Positions 10,918 to 22,310 of a DNA stretch of 64,000 nt are shown here, piece after piece. Within the stretch, counting starts at the first letter, position 1, and each line of letters starts with the position of its first letter. The stretch lies in assembly GCA_026826555.1 (NCBI GenBank), contig JAKSZT010053883.1, positions 31,291,282 through 31,355,281 on the forward strand. Direction: 5' to 3'. Made by a program: the position numbers and the translations under genes. This DNA is from Tolypeutes matacus (taxonomy: Eukaryota > Chordata > Mammalia > Cingulata > Chlamyphoridae). The notes under the pieces are model-generated. The model did no database searches. It had not been told where the DNA came from and worked only from the letters and a program-made list of their open reading frames with translations.

Positions 10918-11020
10918 TTTTTGTTTTGTTTTGTTTTGAGGTACCAGGGCCAGAGACTAAACTCAGAACCTCATATATGGAAAGCTGGCACTCAACCACT
11001 GAGCTATACCGGCTCCCCTG
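10918..11020 (-). repeat. Old tRNA-type SINE related to DAS
   Basis: The minus-strand reading 'ccggtatagctcagtggttg' has an A-box pattern and continues to 'aggttctgagtttag' at the B-box position and a T-run on the plus strand. It is diverged from the young copies. A second such element follows within 20 bases. Confidence 0.65.
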
Positions 11021-11029
11021 AGTTGTTTT

Positions 11030-11140
11030 TTTAATTTTATTTGCTTGTTTGTTTTGTTTTTAGGAGGTACTGGGGATCAAACCTGGGACCTCGTGTGTGG
11101 GAAGCAGGTGCTCAACCACTTGAGCTACATCTATTCCCAT
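11030..11140 (-). repeat. Old tRNA-type SINE related to DAS
   Basis: On the minus strand, 'gatgtagctcaagtggttga' with a B-box-like 'aggtttgatcccc', then a reverse-strand A-rich tail. It is tandem to 10918-11020 but appears to be a separate insertion. Confidence 0.7.
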
Positions 11141-11169
11141 TTAGTGTGTTTTGTAGACACTCCCCCATC

Positions 11170-11345
11170 TGTTTTATCAAAGGCCAGCCCGCAGGGAAGG
11201 TATTGCCATCTCCATTTTTGCTGATGAGGAAACTGAAGCTCAGAAAGCGTCTCTGGCTTGCCTACAAGCACACCAATTGTAAGTGGCCAAGTTGGATTTG
11301 AATGCAAGTTGTCTGCCCCTATATCCTATGTTTTCTCCGTCATGC
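11170..11345 (-). repeat. MIR SINE
   Basis: 'gatgaggaaactgaagctca', 'gaaagcgtctctggcttgcc' and 'aagtggccaagttggatttg' are the antisense MIR order. Confidence 0.65.
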
Positions 11346-11850
11346 CCAGTTGTTAGGGAGAAAGCCTAGCTCATACAGGCCCCAGACCTCTTTTTTCTTG
11401 CTGTGTTGGACTCATAGCCTCTGCTGAGCTGTTGTTTCATCAAATGGTCCATGAGTGAGTGTGTGTGTGTTGGGGGGGCATGTGATGAGGGGCAGGAATG
11501 AAATAAGGAAGCAGTTGGGGATGAAACAAGATTGGAGAGGGCCTTCAATGCCAAGCCAGAGAGAGTCAGACTTTATTCTGCAGGCAAAAGGAAACTCAAA
11601 TTCTCCACCAACATCCTCTGCCCCTCCCAGAAAACAAGGACCAGCCCCACCCCAATGCTGGACCCATGATTGGGAAACCCTAGACTCTCAGCATATGAGG
11701 CGGTGGAGCTGAAAGGGCCTCAGGATGCACGTGGTATCAGCTCTCCTCCACCTCACAGAGGGGGGAGCCCAAAGATGGCAGGTGACTTGCTGTAGGTCAC
11801 TTTGCAGCTTAGGGGTTTGCAGCCCAGGTGTCCCCCTCCCAGCTGAAGAC
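11346..11850. other. Intergenic DNA with L2-like patch
   Basis: Holds a short GT tract (11457-11470) and an L2-like sense patch around 11520-11590 (gggccttcaatgccaagcca). No gene is seen. Confidence 0.4.
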
Positions 11851-12412
11851 TGTAGCCATTGGGCAATTTGACGTAATTATGAATTCCAAAAATATAATTG
11901 GATTATGCTTGTAAATTGATCTGTTAATCTGGGCATGATTAAGTTATGATTAGGGCGTTGACTGGGCCACGTCAGTAGGGCATTGAGCCCCACCCCTTGG
12001 TGGATAGGGGAATCGAATATAAAAGGTAAGGCAAGAACAGAGTTGAAGCAGTTTTGAGCAGCCATTTTTGAGAAGCAGTTCTGATGTTGGAGTTTTGATG
12101 TTAGATAGAAGGCCCCAGGAGAAGAGAAGCGAGCCGTTCACCTGATAGTCTACAGCTGACCCTGTGGAGGAAACAGAGTTGCTAAGCCCGGAGAGAAATG
12201 CAGCCCCAGGAAGAGAGGAACCCAAGAAGCCTGAACCCTGGCAAACGTCGGCAGCTGTCTTGCTCCAACATGTGGCAATGGACTTTGGTGAGAGAAGAAA
12301 CTTACGCTTTCTGGCCTGGTAACTGTGGACTTCTAACCCATATAAATACCCTTTATAAAGACCAACCCATTTTTGGTATTTCACGTTAGCACCCCTTTGG
12401 CTGACTAATACA
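11851..12412 (+). mobile_element. 5' LTR of an ERVL/MaLR-like provirus
   Basis: The LTR begins 'tgtagccattgggcaatttg' and ends 'ggctgactaataca', obeying the TG...CA rule. A TATA-like 'aatataaaagg' lies at about 12016-12026. It is paired with the LTR at 14249-14744, which lacks three short segments present here. In the first 118 or so aligned bases I count about five substitutions, so the two LTRs have diverged moderately since insertion. Confidence 0.9.
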
Positions 12413-14248
12413 GAATTTGATACAAGGAGTGGGGTAGTGCTTTTGTAAGTACCAAAATGTTGGAATGGTTTTATAAATGGGTAAGGGGTATTTTTTGGAG
12501 GAATTGTGAAATGCTTGATGGAAAAGGCCTAGATCACTTTGAAGAGACTGTTGATAGTAATATGGACGCTAAAGAGACTTTCTATGATGCCTTAGAAGTA
12601 AATGATGAAACTATTATTGGAAACTGGAGGAAAAGCGATCCATGTTTTAAAGTTACAGAGAAGGGAAGTGGCTGTGGCTCAATCAGTAGGGCTCCCGTTT
12701 ACCATATGGGAGGCCCAGGGTTCGGTTCCCGGGGCCTCCTGGTGAAGGCAAGCCCGCCCGCACAGCGTGGTTAGCTGACCCAGCGAGCACGAGCAGGAAG
12801 GGGGGGATAAATGAATAAATAAATAAAATCTTTGAAAAAAAAATAATAAAGTTACAGAGAACTTAGCAAGATTAACTCCTGGTGTTATATGAAAGACAGA
12901 ATTTGAAAATGGCAAACCGGAGCATTTAGCTGAAGAACTTTCCAAGGTAAACTCAGAGAATGTGGCTTGGCTTCTCCTTGCAGCTTATAGCAAAATACTA
13001 GATGAGTGAAATACACTAAGGACTGAACTTTTGGACATAAGGAAAACATCCGGAACTTCCAAGTTTCTGGAAATCAAATTCCTAGATGAAAATGCCCTAT
13101 TTGAAGACTTTACTAAACTTGGAACTTGTAAATCAGAATTGAAGATGCAATTATCTTGGAAAGACTTGTGGAAAGTCTTACTGTCTGATGGCTTGGACCC
13201 CTGCTTCCTGCATGCTAAACCAACAAAGTTTTTGAGAGAGCTGTATGAACAAAACCACTGTCTGTTTGGACAGAAGAGGACATGGAAAGGAGAGATTGAA
13301 GGAGAATCAGCTTTAAGAAGGAAACTGTGGAAGCAGAGATCTGGACTTAAGACATCTTCTTGGGCCAAGAGAGGAGCCCCACCCATGTGTACAGAGAGTG
13401 TGAGTTTGACCCTGCAGTTGAAGAGGGTAGATGTTCTTACCCGAAGTTCTGGGAAAGTTTTGATGCCCCATGGTGTAGAGAGGGTGAGTTTTCCCCAGCA
13501 GTTGAAGAGGGTGGATGTCCCCACCCGATGTTCTGGGAGAATTTTGCCATCCCAGGGTGCAGAGAGGATGGGGCACATTCCTCAAAGATTAGGGCGGTTA
13601 AGGTTAGCACCCTATAGGTCTGAGAGGGGTGTACCTGTCCCCCATGGAATACAGAAGGCCAGGTGGTCAACCCATTGCTCTGAGAGGGTTGAACCTGTAT
13701 GCCAAAGGTTAAGGGGAATGTGGTCTTCACCTCACTGTACTAGGGGGGCTAAGACTCTAACTCAAAGATTGGGTAAGGTGTGGCAATCACCCCAACACTC
13801 TTGGAGGGTGAGGTCTGGAGCTTGGTCGACACCTAGATGCTTGATAAGGGTGGAACCAAGAAAATGGCCATTGGGCAAGCCTGTGGAAAGGGTGGGTTCC
13901 CATGTGGCCCCAAGGAGAAGAAACCATCATCTTAAGAATGACTCTCAGACTTTGAAATTGAATGGAGGATGCCCTGCAGGTTTTCTGAACTGTAGAGGAT
14001 CCATGACTCATGTTTAACATCCCAGTTTCTTCTTTTGATATTGAAAATGTTTATCCTCTGTCTTTCCATTTGTGTATTGGAAGCAGTTAAATGGTTTTGT
14101 AAGTTTCAGAGGTCTACAGCGGACAGGATTTTGCCGAAGACAAAGTGTATTTCTTTAAAATTATTATGATATGATTTTGTACTTGAATTGTTACTGATTT
14201 AAGGTTTTTTGAATATTGTAATGTATTTTTGGAACTCAGAGGGTGGAG
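12413..14248 (+). mobile_element. Internal region of the ERVL/MaLR-like provirus
   Basis: Immediately after the 5' LTR, 12418-12433 (tgatacaaggagtggg) matches the primer site expected for tRNA-Leu (3' end complementary to TGGTACCAGGAGTGGG) except at two positions, as in ERVL and MaLR elements. A purine-rich tract (agagggtggag) ends at 14248, directly before the 3' LTR. The interior is only 1.8 kb and I see no protease, reverse transcriptase or integrase motif. A 328-codon open frame (13031-14017) is basic and repetitive; it overlaps a series of diverged 60-84-base tandem units starting with 'gagagggt'-like sequence from about 13390 to 13870. This is the non-autonomous MaLR type of structure, so the frame is probably not a functional gene. 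Confidence 0.75.
12663..12847 (+). mobile_element. DAS-type SINE, linker form, inside the provirus
   Basis: 'aagtggctgtggctcaatca' head, GC-rich linker, 'aaatgaataaataaataaaa' tail. The direct repeat 'aaagttacagagaa' lies at 12649-12662 and 12848-12861. It is therefore younger than the provirus. Confidence 0.95.
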
Positions 14249-14744
14249 TGTAGCCGTTGGGCAATTTGATGTAATTATGAATTCCAAAAATATAATTGGA
14301 TCATGCTTGTAAACTGATCTGTTAATCTGGGCATGATTAAGTTATGATTAGGGTGTTGACTGGGCCACCCCTTGGTGGGTGGGGAATCAAATATAAAAGG
14401 CATGGCAAGAACAGAGTTGAAGCAGTTTTTTGAGAAGCAGTTTTGATATTGGAGAGAAGGCCCCAGGAGAAGAGAAGCAAGCCATTCGCCTGATCGTCTA
14501 CAGCTGACCTTGTGGAGGAAACAGGAGCTAAGCCTGGAGAGAAACGCAGCCCTAGGAAGAGAGGAACCCAAGAAGCCTGAACGCTGGCAAACGTAGGCAG
14601 CTGTCTTGCTCCAACATGTGGCAATGGACTTTGGTGAGAGAAGAAACACGCTTTCTGGCCTGGTAACTGTGAACTTCTACCCCTTTATAAAGACCACCCC
14701 ATTTTTGGTATTTCACATTAGCACCCCTTTGGCTGACTAATACA
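14249..14744 (+). mobile_element. 3' LTR of the ERVL/MaLR-like provirus
   Basis: Starts 'tgtagccgttgggcaatttg' and ends 'ggctgactaataca'. Compared with the 5' LTR it lacks 'cgtcagtagggcattgagcc' and two other short pieces. I could not define a clear target-site duplication for the provirus: 'aagac' precedes and 'gactc' follows. Confidence 0.9.
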
Positions 14745-14829
14745 GACTCCATCCATCTTCTAATCTCAGCCTCTCTGTTCAAAGCCAAGGTGTCTATGAG
14801 GAGACACCTGAGGAGACTGGGGTGAAGCT

Positions 14830-15330
14830 CTCATTCATTCATTTCATGGGTTCAATGAATATTTATTAAGCACTTGCTATTTGCCAAGTTCTAAACTAAA
14901 CCAAAACAAAAACTAGAAAAAAATGGTAAACGAGACAGACTTGGCCCTTGGCCTTGGGGGGCAGACAGTGGAGGAGAGGGGCAAGTAATGCGGCACCTAC
15001 ACTTCAGAGGAAGGATGCTCCTTTGGGATGTATCAGAGGCAGTGGGAGCTCTGTGCCAAGGTGGATGAGCCGTCAAGGTTCTTGGAGGCAGTGCTTCTCA
15101 GCTGGGACCAGAAGAGTGGAGGTTGGTTAGGGCAAGAGTGGGGGCAAAGGGCTCCTGTGGAGGGCAAGAGCACATGGGAACTCCTGGAGGTAAAACATTA
15201 CCACATCAGAGACGCTGGGAAAGCAGACCAGTGGAGGAGGCCTGGGCAGCCGCACTGAGGAGTTGGTTCACAATCCTGAGGGCAAGGAGGCACCCTCTTT
15301 TTTTCGGTAAGGGTATTGCACGGTCAGATT
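14830..15330 (+). repeat. Probable L2 LINE fragment
   Basis: 'gaatatttattaagcacttg' and 'ctatttgccaagttctaaac' open the block, followed by 'gagacagacttggcccttgg'. This resembles sense L2, but most of the rest is unclear. Confidence 0.4.
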
Positions 15331-15785
15331 TCTGTGAGAGGCAGGTCCCCCTCACCATGTGGAGGACAGATTTGGGGGCAGAAGGCAGGTGAGCAGGCCA
15401 GGGAGAGGCAGGGGTCATGGGCAGCAGGGTGGAGGCGCTGGGTCCTGGGGTCCCCCGGAGACCAAGCTGGAGCGCTGGCCGACTCTGCTGTGGGTTTGGC
15501 TTGGAGTCCAGAGGCGTGTGCATGCCAGCCTGTCCTGTCAGCTGGCCCCGCGCAGGAGTTCCACAGAGCAGGCTGGACAGCTAACTAGGTTCAGATGCTC
15601 CCAGCCCCTGGACTTTGCGGGGAGGGGGTGGGCAATGAAGAGCTTCCCTGCCTCCCTGCTCAGCTTAGTTCAGCCCTTAGTTCACTTCAGGACCCTTCCC
15701 CAGCTTGGGCATTGGCAGAGGGGCAGGGTAGGAGTGGGGAGGGAGAGGAGTGGGGCAGGGGCTCTATGCTAAGATTGAATCTGTT
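15331..15785. other. G-rich intergenic DNA, no gene recognised
   Basis: Only weak L2-like traces are present. Several overlapping open frames occur on both strands because the sequence is GC-rich; none shows a recognisable protein. Confidence 0.4.
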
Positions 15786-16012
15786 TTGGGGATGTGTATG
15801 TGTGTGAATCTCTGTGTTTGTCAGTTGTGTGTGTGTGTCCACCTGCTGTCACTCATATGAGCCTATCCCATGTGGAAAGAGCCTGTGTCAATGTGTGTGT
15901 CCATGCATGTTGGTGTGTATGAATCCATATGTGCTTGTGTGTTCATGTCTGTGAGCCAATGGTGCTCTCCTTAGTGTGTGTTCATGTGCCTGCGTGTACC
16001 TGAGTGTGTCTG
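15786..16012. repeat. TG-rich degenerate simple repeat
   Basis: Irregular TG runs (gtgtgtatgtgtgtgaatct, gttgtgtgtgtgtgtcc) interrupted by single changes. It is the first of several such tracts up to 22.64 kb. Confidence 0.85.
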
Positions 16013-16294
16013 CGGCCTCACTTAACACCTGGGGCTGGTCCCTGACCCTCCTCCTCTGAGAAGGACTGGGGTGTGCTCACCAGGTCCAAGCATTATTCCC
16101 ACCCCCACCCCGGGGGTCACCACACTTGTCCTCACCCCCAGCAGCCCCCTCTGTGATGTCCTCCCGGGAACCCAGCTGCACCAGGCTGAAAGCTGTCTCC
16201 TTCCAGCTGCTTTGCCCAGCCTTCCCAGGACCCTGCTTTGTCTGCGAACAGTCAGACCCTGAGGTGGGGCAGGCCTGGGACATCAGGCAGAAGC

Positions 16295-16405
16295 GACTCA
16301 GGCCCACATGCATACACACGTACCCCTCACATGCACCTGCACAAACATGTGTTCACATACATGCACACCCGGCATGAGTGCAAATAGGCACACACACATT
16401 CAAGT
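16295..16405. repeat. CA-rich degenerate simple repeat
   Basis: Repeating 'cacatgcat', 'acacacgt' and 'cacacacacattca' pieces; this is the opposite strand sense of the neighbouring TG tracts. Confidence 0.75.
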
Positions 16406-16721
16406 CCTCTGGGCTCTGGCCCCAGAAAGACAGAAAAAGCCAGCTAGGGCATGGTGCACCCCAGAGAGGCCTGGGGGCTCTGTCCTGTGACCTGCATCCT
16501 GCCGCCCACATTCTGGCCATGTGCAGGGGGTGTCCATGTAAACTGGGCCTGGCAGAGAGGCAGGTTTCTGTTTGAAGAGTGCACTGGGGCACAAGAACAC
16601 ATAAGAACTTCTCTGTGTGTCCATGAGACTTTGGGAGCAATGTACCCCATCATATGACACTCCCATGCCAGGCAGCTCCCCGCACACCCAAAGCAGCTGT
16701 GGTCATCTGGGTCTGCTCAGG

Positions 16722-16990
16722 AGTACAGTGGACAGAGCAAGGGCTTTACAGCCACTTACTTGGCTGTGCAACCTTAAGGAAGTCACTTAACCTCTCTGAG
16801 CCTCAGGTGAAGATCATTTAACACAAAGATAATAATTGAACCCACCTCATAGAATTATGAGAACGACCATGAGCCAGGCACTGGGGATTCAACAGGGAAC
16901 AAAACAGAGAAAAATCTCTGCCCTCACAGAGTTGACATTCTGGCACATAAACACTAACTTGTGCATTGTCCTGATGCAATCTGGCACACA
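16722..16990 (+). repeat. MIR SINE followed by L2-like sequence
   Basis: 'cttaaggaagtcacttaacc' and 'tctctgagcctcagg' identify MIR (about 16722-16865). 'gagccaggcactggggattc' and 'gcacacagtaggcgctcaat' then resemble L2. Confidence 0.65.
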
Positions 16991-17589
16991 GTAGGCGCTC
17001 AATAGATGGTAACTTCTTACCCTCTCCTCCTACCTGATTTTATTTCCTGGAGGAAGGGTGCAGCAGGAGCCTTTCTGTTCTCCCTGCCTCCTTCCTTTGC
17101 AGGTCAGGATTCCAGCCCCAACAACTTGTAGAGAAGCCTCCAGGTCTTCCTTCAACGGTAAGAAGCGGGTGGAGGCCTAGCTACAAACGTTGCAGATGTG
17201 CAATAATTAAAAGCATAGCAATAGCAAATGCTGTCTCAGGCCTTGGGGTGAGGAGGGGAAGAAGGGCATATGTCCTGATTGCCCTCCTTGTGGCTGGGAG
17301 GAGCTCTCCATCCAAGGGCACTAGGCAGCTCCAAATATCGCCACAATCACCACCTGTCACACAGCAGGACCAAGGGCCCTGTGGTCTTTAGGATGCAGAG
17401 GATTTGACAGGAAAACTGGAGGAGCTGGGGAAGGCAGGAAGCTAGTGCCTGATCTTGTGGGGAGATGCTGCCCCTCCTCACCCAGTTAAGACCCCTCCCA
17501 CTGAAGCAAAGGCCCAAAGGGGAGTCTTTTGCTGGGGGTAATTCCCAAAGGCTGGAGCCTATCCTAGAGTGGGGACAGGCCACCTGGCT

Positions 17590-17800
17590 CCAGGATGGAG
17601 TCAACTAATGTACCTACTGTGCATTAGGCCCTTTGGTGGCCACTGACTCAATGGGTCCTCACCACAAAGCCTTTATCCTGCCTGTTTTGCAAGGCAAGAA
17701 GCCAAAGCTCAGAGAGGTTGCTTTGCCCTGAGTCACATGGCAAACAGCTGAGAAGATCTGACCTCAGGTCTGTTCTGTCTGATTCCAAGAACAGAGAAGA
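17590..17800 (-). repeat. MIR SINE
   Basis: 'aagccaaagctcagagaggt', 'gccctgagtcacatggcaaa' and 'tctgattccaagaaca' are antisense MIR segments. Confidence 0.7.
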
Positions 17801-18735
17801 AAGGAAGGAGGGGACCCCACTATCCTAAAAGCCAAAAGCTCAAGCAGGGGAAGGGAAGTGAGCTGGGGCACTGGGAAATGGGGCTCTGACTTAGCCCACC
17901 GCCCCTACATATACTGGGCAGGCTAGCAGGGAAGCGGGCATCCCAGCTGTTCCGGAGCTTATCTCTGGGAAGGTTTAACATAAGGAAGACCCCTTTACCC
18001 ACCTGTTTTGGGGGCTCAGGGCAGAGGGAGTGGGGGTGTGAAGCTGAAGGGTCAGTCATCCCCGGTGCTTAGGGGAAGTAGACAGGGTGGGGTGGGTTCT
18101 GCTGAGGACCCTTCTCCTTGCTCTCTGGTTCTCAGGAGCTTCTTAGCTCCTAAAGTGGTCCTCCGCTAAAGTAGTCCTCCGCTGTGCCAGTCCTCCTGGG
18201 GGCTCAAGGCCCTGGTGGAGGGGTCAGCTGAGCCTACCTGGAGAGCCCCAGGCAGGAGGGGTCCCAGGCTGGTCTGATAGAGCCAGGATGGAAGCCACCT
18301 GTGGTTGGCGGGAACTGGGAGATTGGGGAGGAGAGTGGGAGAGGTGCTCTGATTTCCAAGCTTATGGCCTGGATCTGGGACCTGGGGTAGGTGGTTGGGA
18401 GCTGCCACCCAGTGAATGATCTGGGCAGAGGGATCATCACCCTGACTCTTCACCCACTGAGTCTCCCACTCCCCAGAACCCTCTCCACCTGCAGCTGCTC
18501 CAGAGTTCCTCCAGAGGTGGGGGCAAGGGGGATTCCTGTAGCCAGGGTGGGCATCACCAGGCACTAGAAGAGTCCCCACCCCAGGCCCTAGAGTCAGGTG
18601 GGGCTGCCCCTGCAGTAACCACCCAGACTGCCCGGGACCTGGGCAGTGTTCACTTCCTCCCTCAGTTTCCACCCAGCAAGTCCAGCTTTGGTCCCTGTGA
18701 ACCCAGACCCTCCCTGGGCATTCCAGTGTGCGGGG
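17801..18735. other. GC-rich intergenic DNA, no gene recognised
   Basis: The longest frame (18166-18672, minus) has no recognisable domain, no homologous exon-intron signal and unusual composition. A short near-repeat (agtggtcctccgctaaagta) appears at about 18153-18183. Confidence 0.45.
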
Positions 18736-18960
18736 CTGAGTGTGAATGTGTGAGTGAGAAAGTGCAAGTCAAAGTGTGCACCATGGCATTGCGTGCAAGT
18801 GTGTAGGTATGTGTGTACATTAAAGGGTGTGTATGTGGGAGTATTGCTTCTAAGTGTGTGTGTATTTATTTGCACATGTGTGTGTATTTGCACATATGTG
18901 TGTTGGAGTGGGTTGCTGAGCTCTCATGCACGTGCAACTGTGTACATATGTGTGGGGGTC
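18736..18960. repeat. TG-rich degenerate simple repeat
   Basis: Runs such as 'gtgtgaatgtgtgagtgaga', 'tgtgtgtgtatttatttgca' and 'catatgtgtgttgg'. Confidence 0.85.
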
Positions 18961-19099
18961 AAGAATCACAGAACCTCAAGTTTCCCAGGGGCCCTAGAGG
19001 CCTTTCGATTGCACCCTGCATCCAAGTATTTAAAGGTCCTTCAATCTCATCCTGCCCGGCCTAGAAGCAAGTAGTCCATGGGTGTATGTCTGTGCATAT

Positions 19100-19290
19100 G
19101 TGTGCATGGCATATTAGCAGTGACGACAACCGACAACCATGATTCCTGGGGCACCAGCTTCCTGCCAATAGCCTTGGGAGGTAGGGAAGGTGGTTACACC
19201 AATTTACAAACAAGGGAACTGAGGCTCAGAGACCTTGAGCAAGGACACGTGCCTCAGAAGGCTCAATCTGGCTTAGAATCCAAGACTCCT
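19100..19290 (-). repeat. MIR SINE
   Basis: 'acaagggaactgaggctcag', 'agaccttgagcaaggacacg' and 'tggcttagaatccaagactc' follow antisense MIR. Confidence 0.7.
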
Positions 19291-19419
19291 CCCAGGCCTC
19301 CCCCACTCTGCCCCTGCCTTCTGGCCCCGGGCTGCTCCCCTGAGGGTCAGCCTCTGTGAGGGTGTGAGGGAGGGGTGTGAGGCCCCAGGTAGGGTGGTAT
19401 CAGGGGACACCCAGGTGTG

Positions 19420-19640
19420 AGTGCGTGCACATCAGGTATTTGTGTAGATCGGATGTTTCAGGGTTGTGAGCCTGTAGGTGGAAGCCGTGGCAAGCGTGTG
19501 CCCTGGAACACATGTGTGTTGGAGTGTAGGTGAGAGAGGGTCTAAGTGTGGATGAGGCTGGGGGAGGGCATTGTGTGGGTCTGTGGGCAAGACAGCGAGA
19601 CAGGAAGTGGATGTGCGAGTCAGAGTGCATCTGAGCGAGG
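19420..19640. repeat. TG-rich degenerate simple repeat
   Basis: Interrupted TG and GTG runs ('gagtgcgtgcacatcaggta', 'ggaacacatgtgtgttggag'). Confidence 0.75.
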
Positions 19641-19800
19641 GTGTGTGAAATGCATCGGGTTTTCCTTTTTTCTTCTCTTCTCTGACTTCAACCAGGAACA
19701 GATGTCTAGCAGGCCGATGAATTGGAAACATCTGAAATGACTGTCCGAGCTGAAGTATAATAAATAGACCTTTCATCACGTTCCCTGGAAGGGGGTCGCT
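19641..19800. promoter_or_regulatory. Possible conserved non-coding element
   Basis: A repeat-free, AT-containing island between GC-rich and TG-rich DNA, with 'ttgtgaaatgcatcggg'-like and 'aagtataataaatagacctt' segments. Its lack of recognisable repeat and its sharply bounded composition suggest constraint, but this is inference only. Confidence 0.25.
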
Positions 19801-20775
19801 GGGGACAGGCTCCAGGGAGCATTTAGAGGGGCTGGGGGTTAAGAGTGGCCCAAGGATGGGTGGGTGGAAGGACAGACAGACTGGCCTCCCCATCTCCCAA
19901 GGAGGACAGATAGCCTGGGACGATGGGGAGATGGACCTGCTGCAGCCCCTCCCACAATCCATGGGCCTCAGTTTTCCTATCCATGCAGTGGGCTTGCTGC
20001 TCACTCTGGGCTCTGAGGCCTGGCACCCTCAGGAAGAAGCATTTTTACCTTGACAACAGGCTGACAGTTGGCTAGACAGCAGGTCTGAGCAACGCCATGC
20101 AGACTGTGCTGCCTTCTGCAACTGCCCCCACTCTCCCTCCCCCCACCCCCAGTAGACACACAAGAGGCCTTCTTGGCCCCCAGAGCTCTCTTGACTTGAA
20201 CTCTCCAAAGGAGACCCATTGTCCTCCTTCCTGCCCCCAGATGTGTTGGCTTAAAGAATCTGGTAAGACAAGCACAGCTGGGCTGGTGGGAGTAGGCAGG
20301 GGCCTGGAGAGGGGAGCAGCTAGGTGTTGGACACATGGTGTCCTGGCAGGCCTCGCCCCCACCCCACATCATGGCCTCGTCCCAGACCCCCCTCTGCGGC
20401 AGCTGCAGCTGTGCATCCCCGAGGACACCCAGGGAATAGAGGTCCAGAGGGAGCCAGACACAGTGCCCAGGAGCTCCAGGGAAGGAGAGAGGGGCAGAGG
20501 TGGGCCCAGCACACCCGGCTCTCCACTGCAGGCCCTCAGGAGGCTGGGTGGCAGGAAGCCAGGCATCAGAGCCACAAGGCTCTTTTTGAGCAAGAGTCTG
20601 CCACAAATGGGGCTTCAGAAATTTTTGATCTCCGAGACCATGAGGCCTGCGGTTCAGAGGGAAGGACCTCAGGGGCCTGCCCCCAGCCTGCTAGGCTACC
20701 CTTGGCTCTTTGTTCAGGAATCCTCCACAGAAGCAGCCAAGAAACATTCCCCTAAACCTCCAAAGCCAGATGAGA
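19801..20775. other. GC-rich intergenic DNA, no gene recognised
   Basis: Contains long chance open frames (20001-20606 minus, 20097-20813 plus, overlapping each other on opposite strands). Neither has a known domain or splice structure. Confidence 0.45.
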
Positions 20776-20995
20776 GAAGGCCTGACTCAACCACTGACCC
20801 ACCGGCTGTGTGATCTTGGTCACCTTATGTCAGCAACTGGGCCTCCGTGTCCCTCTCTGTGAAATTGGGGTACATGTCCCCCAATCTCACAAGGCTGCTG
20901 CAAAGTTTCCATGGGATGATGTGTGAGTACCTGCTGCTGGAGGTTGTAGATGGTCAAGGTGCCACTCAGTGAATATCCACTGAGGGTTTACTCTG
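20776..20995 (+). repeat. MIR SINE
   Basis: 'gactcaaccactgacccacc', 'ggctgtgtgatcttggtcac', 'tctcacaaggctgctgc' and 'gatgatgtgtgagtacctgc' are consistent with sense MIR. Confidence 0.6.
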
Positions 20996-21029
20996 TGCCA
21001 GGTGCTGGGCTAGACCCTGGGGTTCCTAA

Positions 21030-21260
21030 CGACGACTTAGACACCCTGCTCGCCAGGCCTTCACACATGCTGTTCCCTTCGCCCTGAACACCCTTCCTCC
21101 TCCTTTTCACCTGGTCACCCCTACTCACCCCTCAGGGTTCACCATGAACGACACTGCCTCAGGAGACCCCAAGGTCAGGAACCCCTGTCTGTGATCTCCT
21201 TAAAATCCCACACTACTGTGTTCCCCTCCCCATGTACCTCTCAGTATCTGGAGGGTGGTT
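21030..21260 (-). repeat. L2 LINE 3' fragment
   Basis: 'cacacatgctgttcccttcg', 'ccctgaacacccttcctcct' and 'gtgatctccttaaaatccca' are antisense L2. Confidence 0.65.
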
Positions 21261-22310
21261 GTCAATTTTTTTTATGCTCACACTTACATGACATTTACTT
21301 TGTGCAGGTGGTAGCCTACGAGCTTTACACATAATAAATCCTTTAATCTTCTCAGCAATCCTTAACTGTGCTTTATTCATATTTTAGAAAGAATAACATT
21401 ATCCCAGGTTATGTCTATGTCGCTAGGAACAAATGAATGACGTAAAGGAAGCTCACCATCTAGTGAGGGAGGCAGTGTCAATACAGAGTGACAAGTTTCA
21501 AGCCAGTGGCTGGGGGAGCCAAGGCATGACTCTAACCAGGAATGAATGAGGTGAGTAAATGAATGGAGCCTGGATGACCTTGAGCCTGGCCCTCAGGCCC
21601 CAGCAGAGGCAAGTCTTGTTGAGCTTATTGTCAAAATGCTCACTCCAGTGCCTCTTGCCGTCAACAGGGTAGAGCCTCTCTTCCTTCTCATGACCCAGGC
21701 CTCCTCCATCTTCTCCTTCAAAGCCAAGGACCCCCACCCCCAGAAGGCATCCTGAGCAGCCTGGGAGGAGGTGCAGACCTAAGTTCTGAGGCTCAGATTC
21801 CCCACTGCCCTTGCATTTCCCAGTCTGCTGAAGGCACCGGGGGACAGAGCAACTGCACCTCTTGCTCCTCCTCCTTTTGTTTAAACAAACAAATAAACCA
21901 AAAGTTCTCAGCGGCATGGGACAAGGTGTCCTCCCTAATGCAAACCAATGCTTCTCTTTGGCAAGGGCGCCCTAGGAACCTCCCTTCCCTCCCATCCCTC
22001 CCTAGGGCCCCTTCCCATTGAGAGCCAGGCTCAAGGTCCAGCACCTGAGGTTTTGAGTCACCACAGATTGTTTCCAAAGGGCCAGATCAACAAGGTCCAT
22101 CTGCAGCATGCAGGGCAGAGTCAGAGGTCATGAGAACTCCTTGACAGGGGGCATCCTGAACCTTGGACCAAGAGCTGGGTCTCTTGCTGGGTGACGCGCC
22201 CAGGCAGAGACTGAACAGTTGCACTTTCAAGGTCCCTTCCAGCACTTGGAACCCTAGGGTTCTTTGCCTGTAACTCTGCAGGCCTAAGTGGGTCTGTAAC
22301 AGCGTGTCCA
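21261..22310. other. Intergenic DNA with MIR/L2-like traces
   Basis: 'gtggtagcctacgagcttta' with 'caataataaatcctttaatc'-like order (21290-21400) suggests an antisense MIR. The rest carries no recognisable feature. Confidence 0.35.

Noticed and set aside
13031..14017. 328-codon frame as a host gene
   Set aside because: It lies between paired LTRs and is made largely of diverged tandem units, so I treat it as provirus interior, not a host gene.
11846..14748. Target-site duplication of the provirus
   Set aside because: The flanks aagac and gactc overlap only loosely, so I did not claim a duplication.
18166..18672. 168-codon minus-strand frame
   Set aside because: GC-rich, repetitive amino-acid use and no conserved content visible.
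20001..20813. Overlapping open frames of 201 (minus) and 238 (plus) codons
   Set aside because: Both lie on opposite strands of the same GC-rich DNA, with no recognised motif and no plausible exon borders. At most one could be real, and neither looks it.
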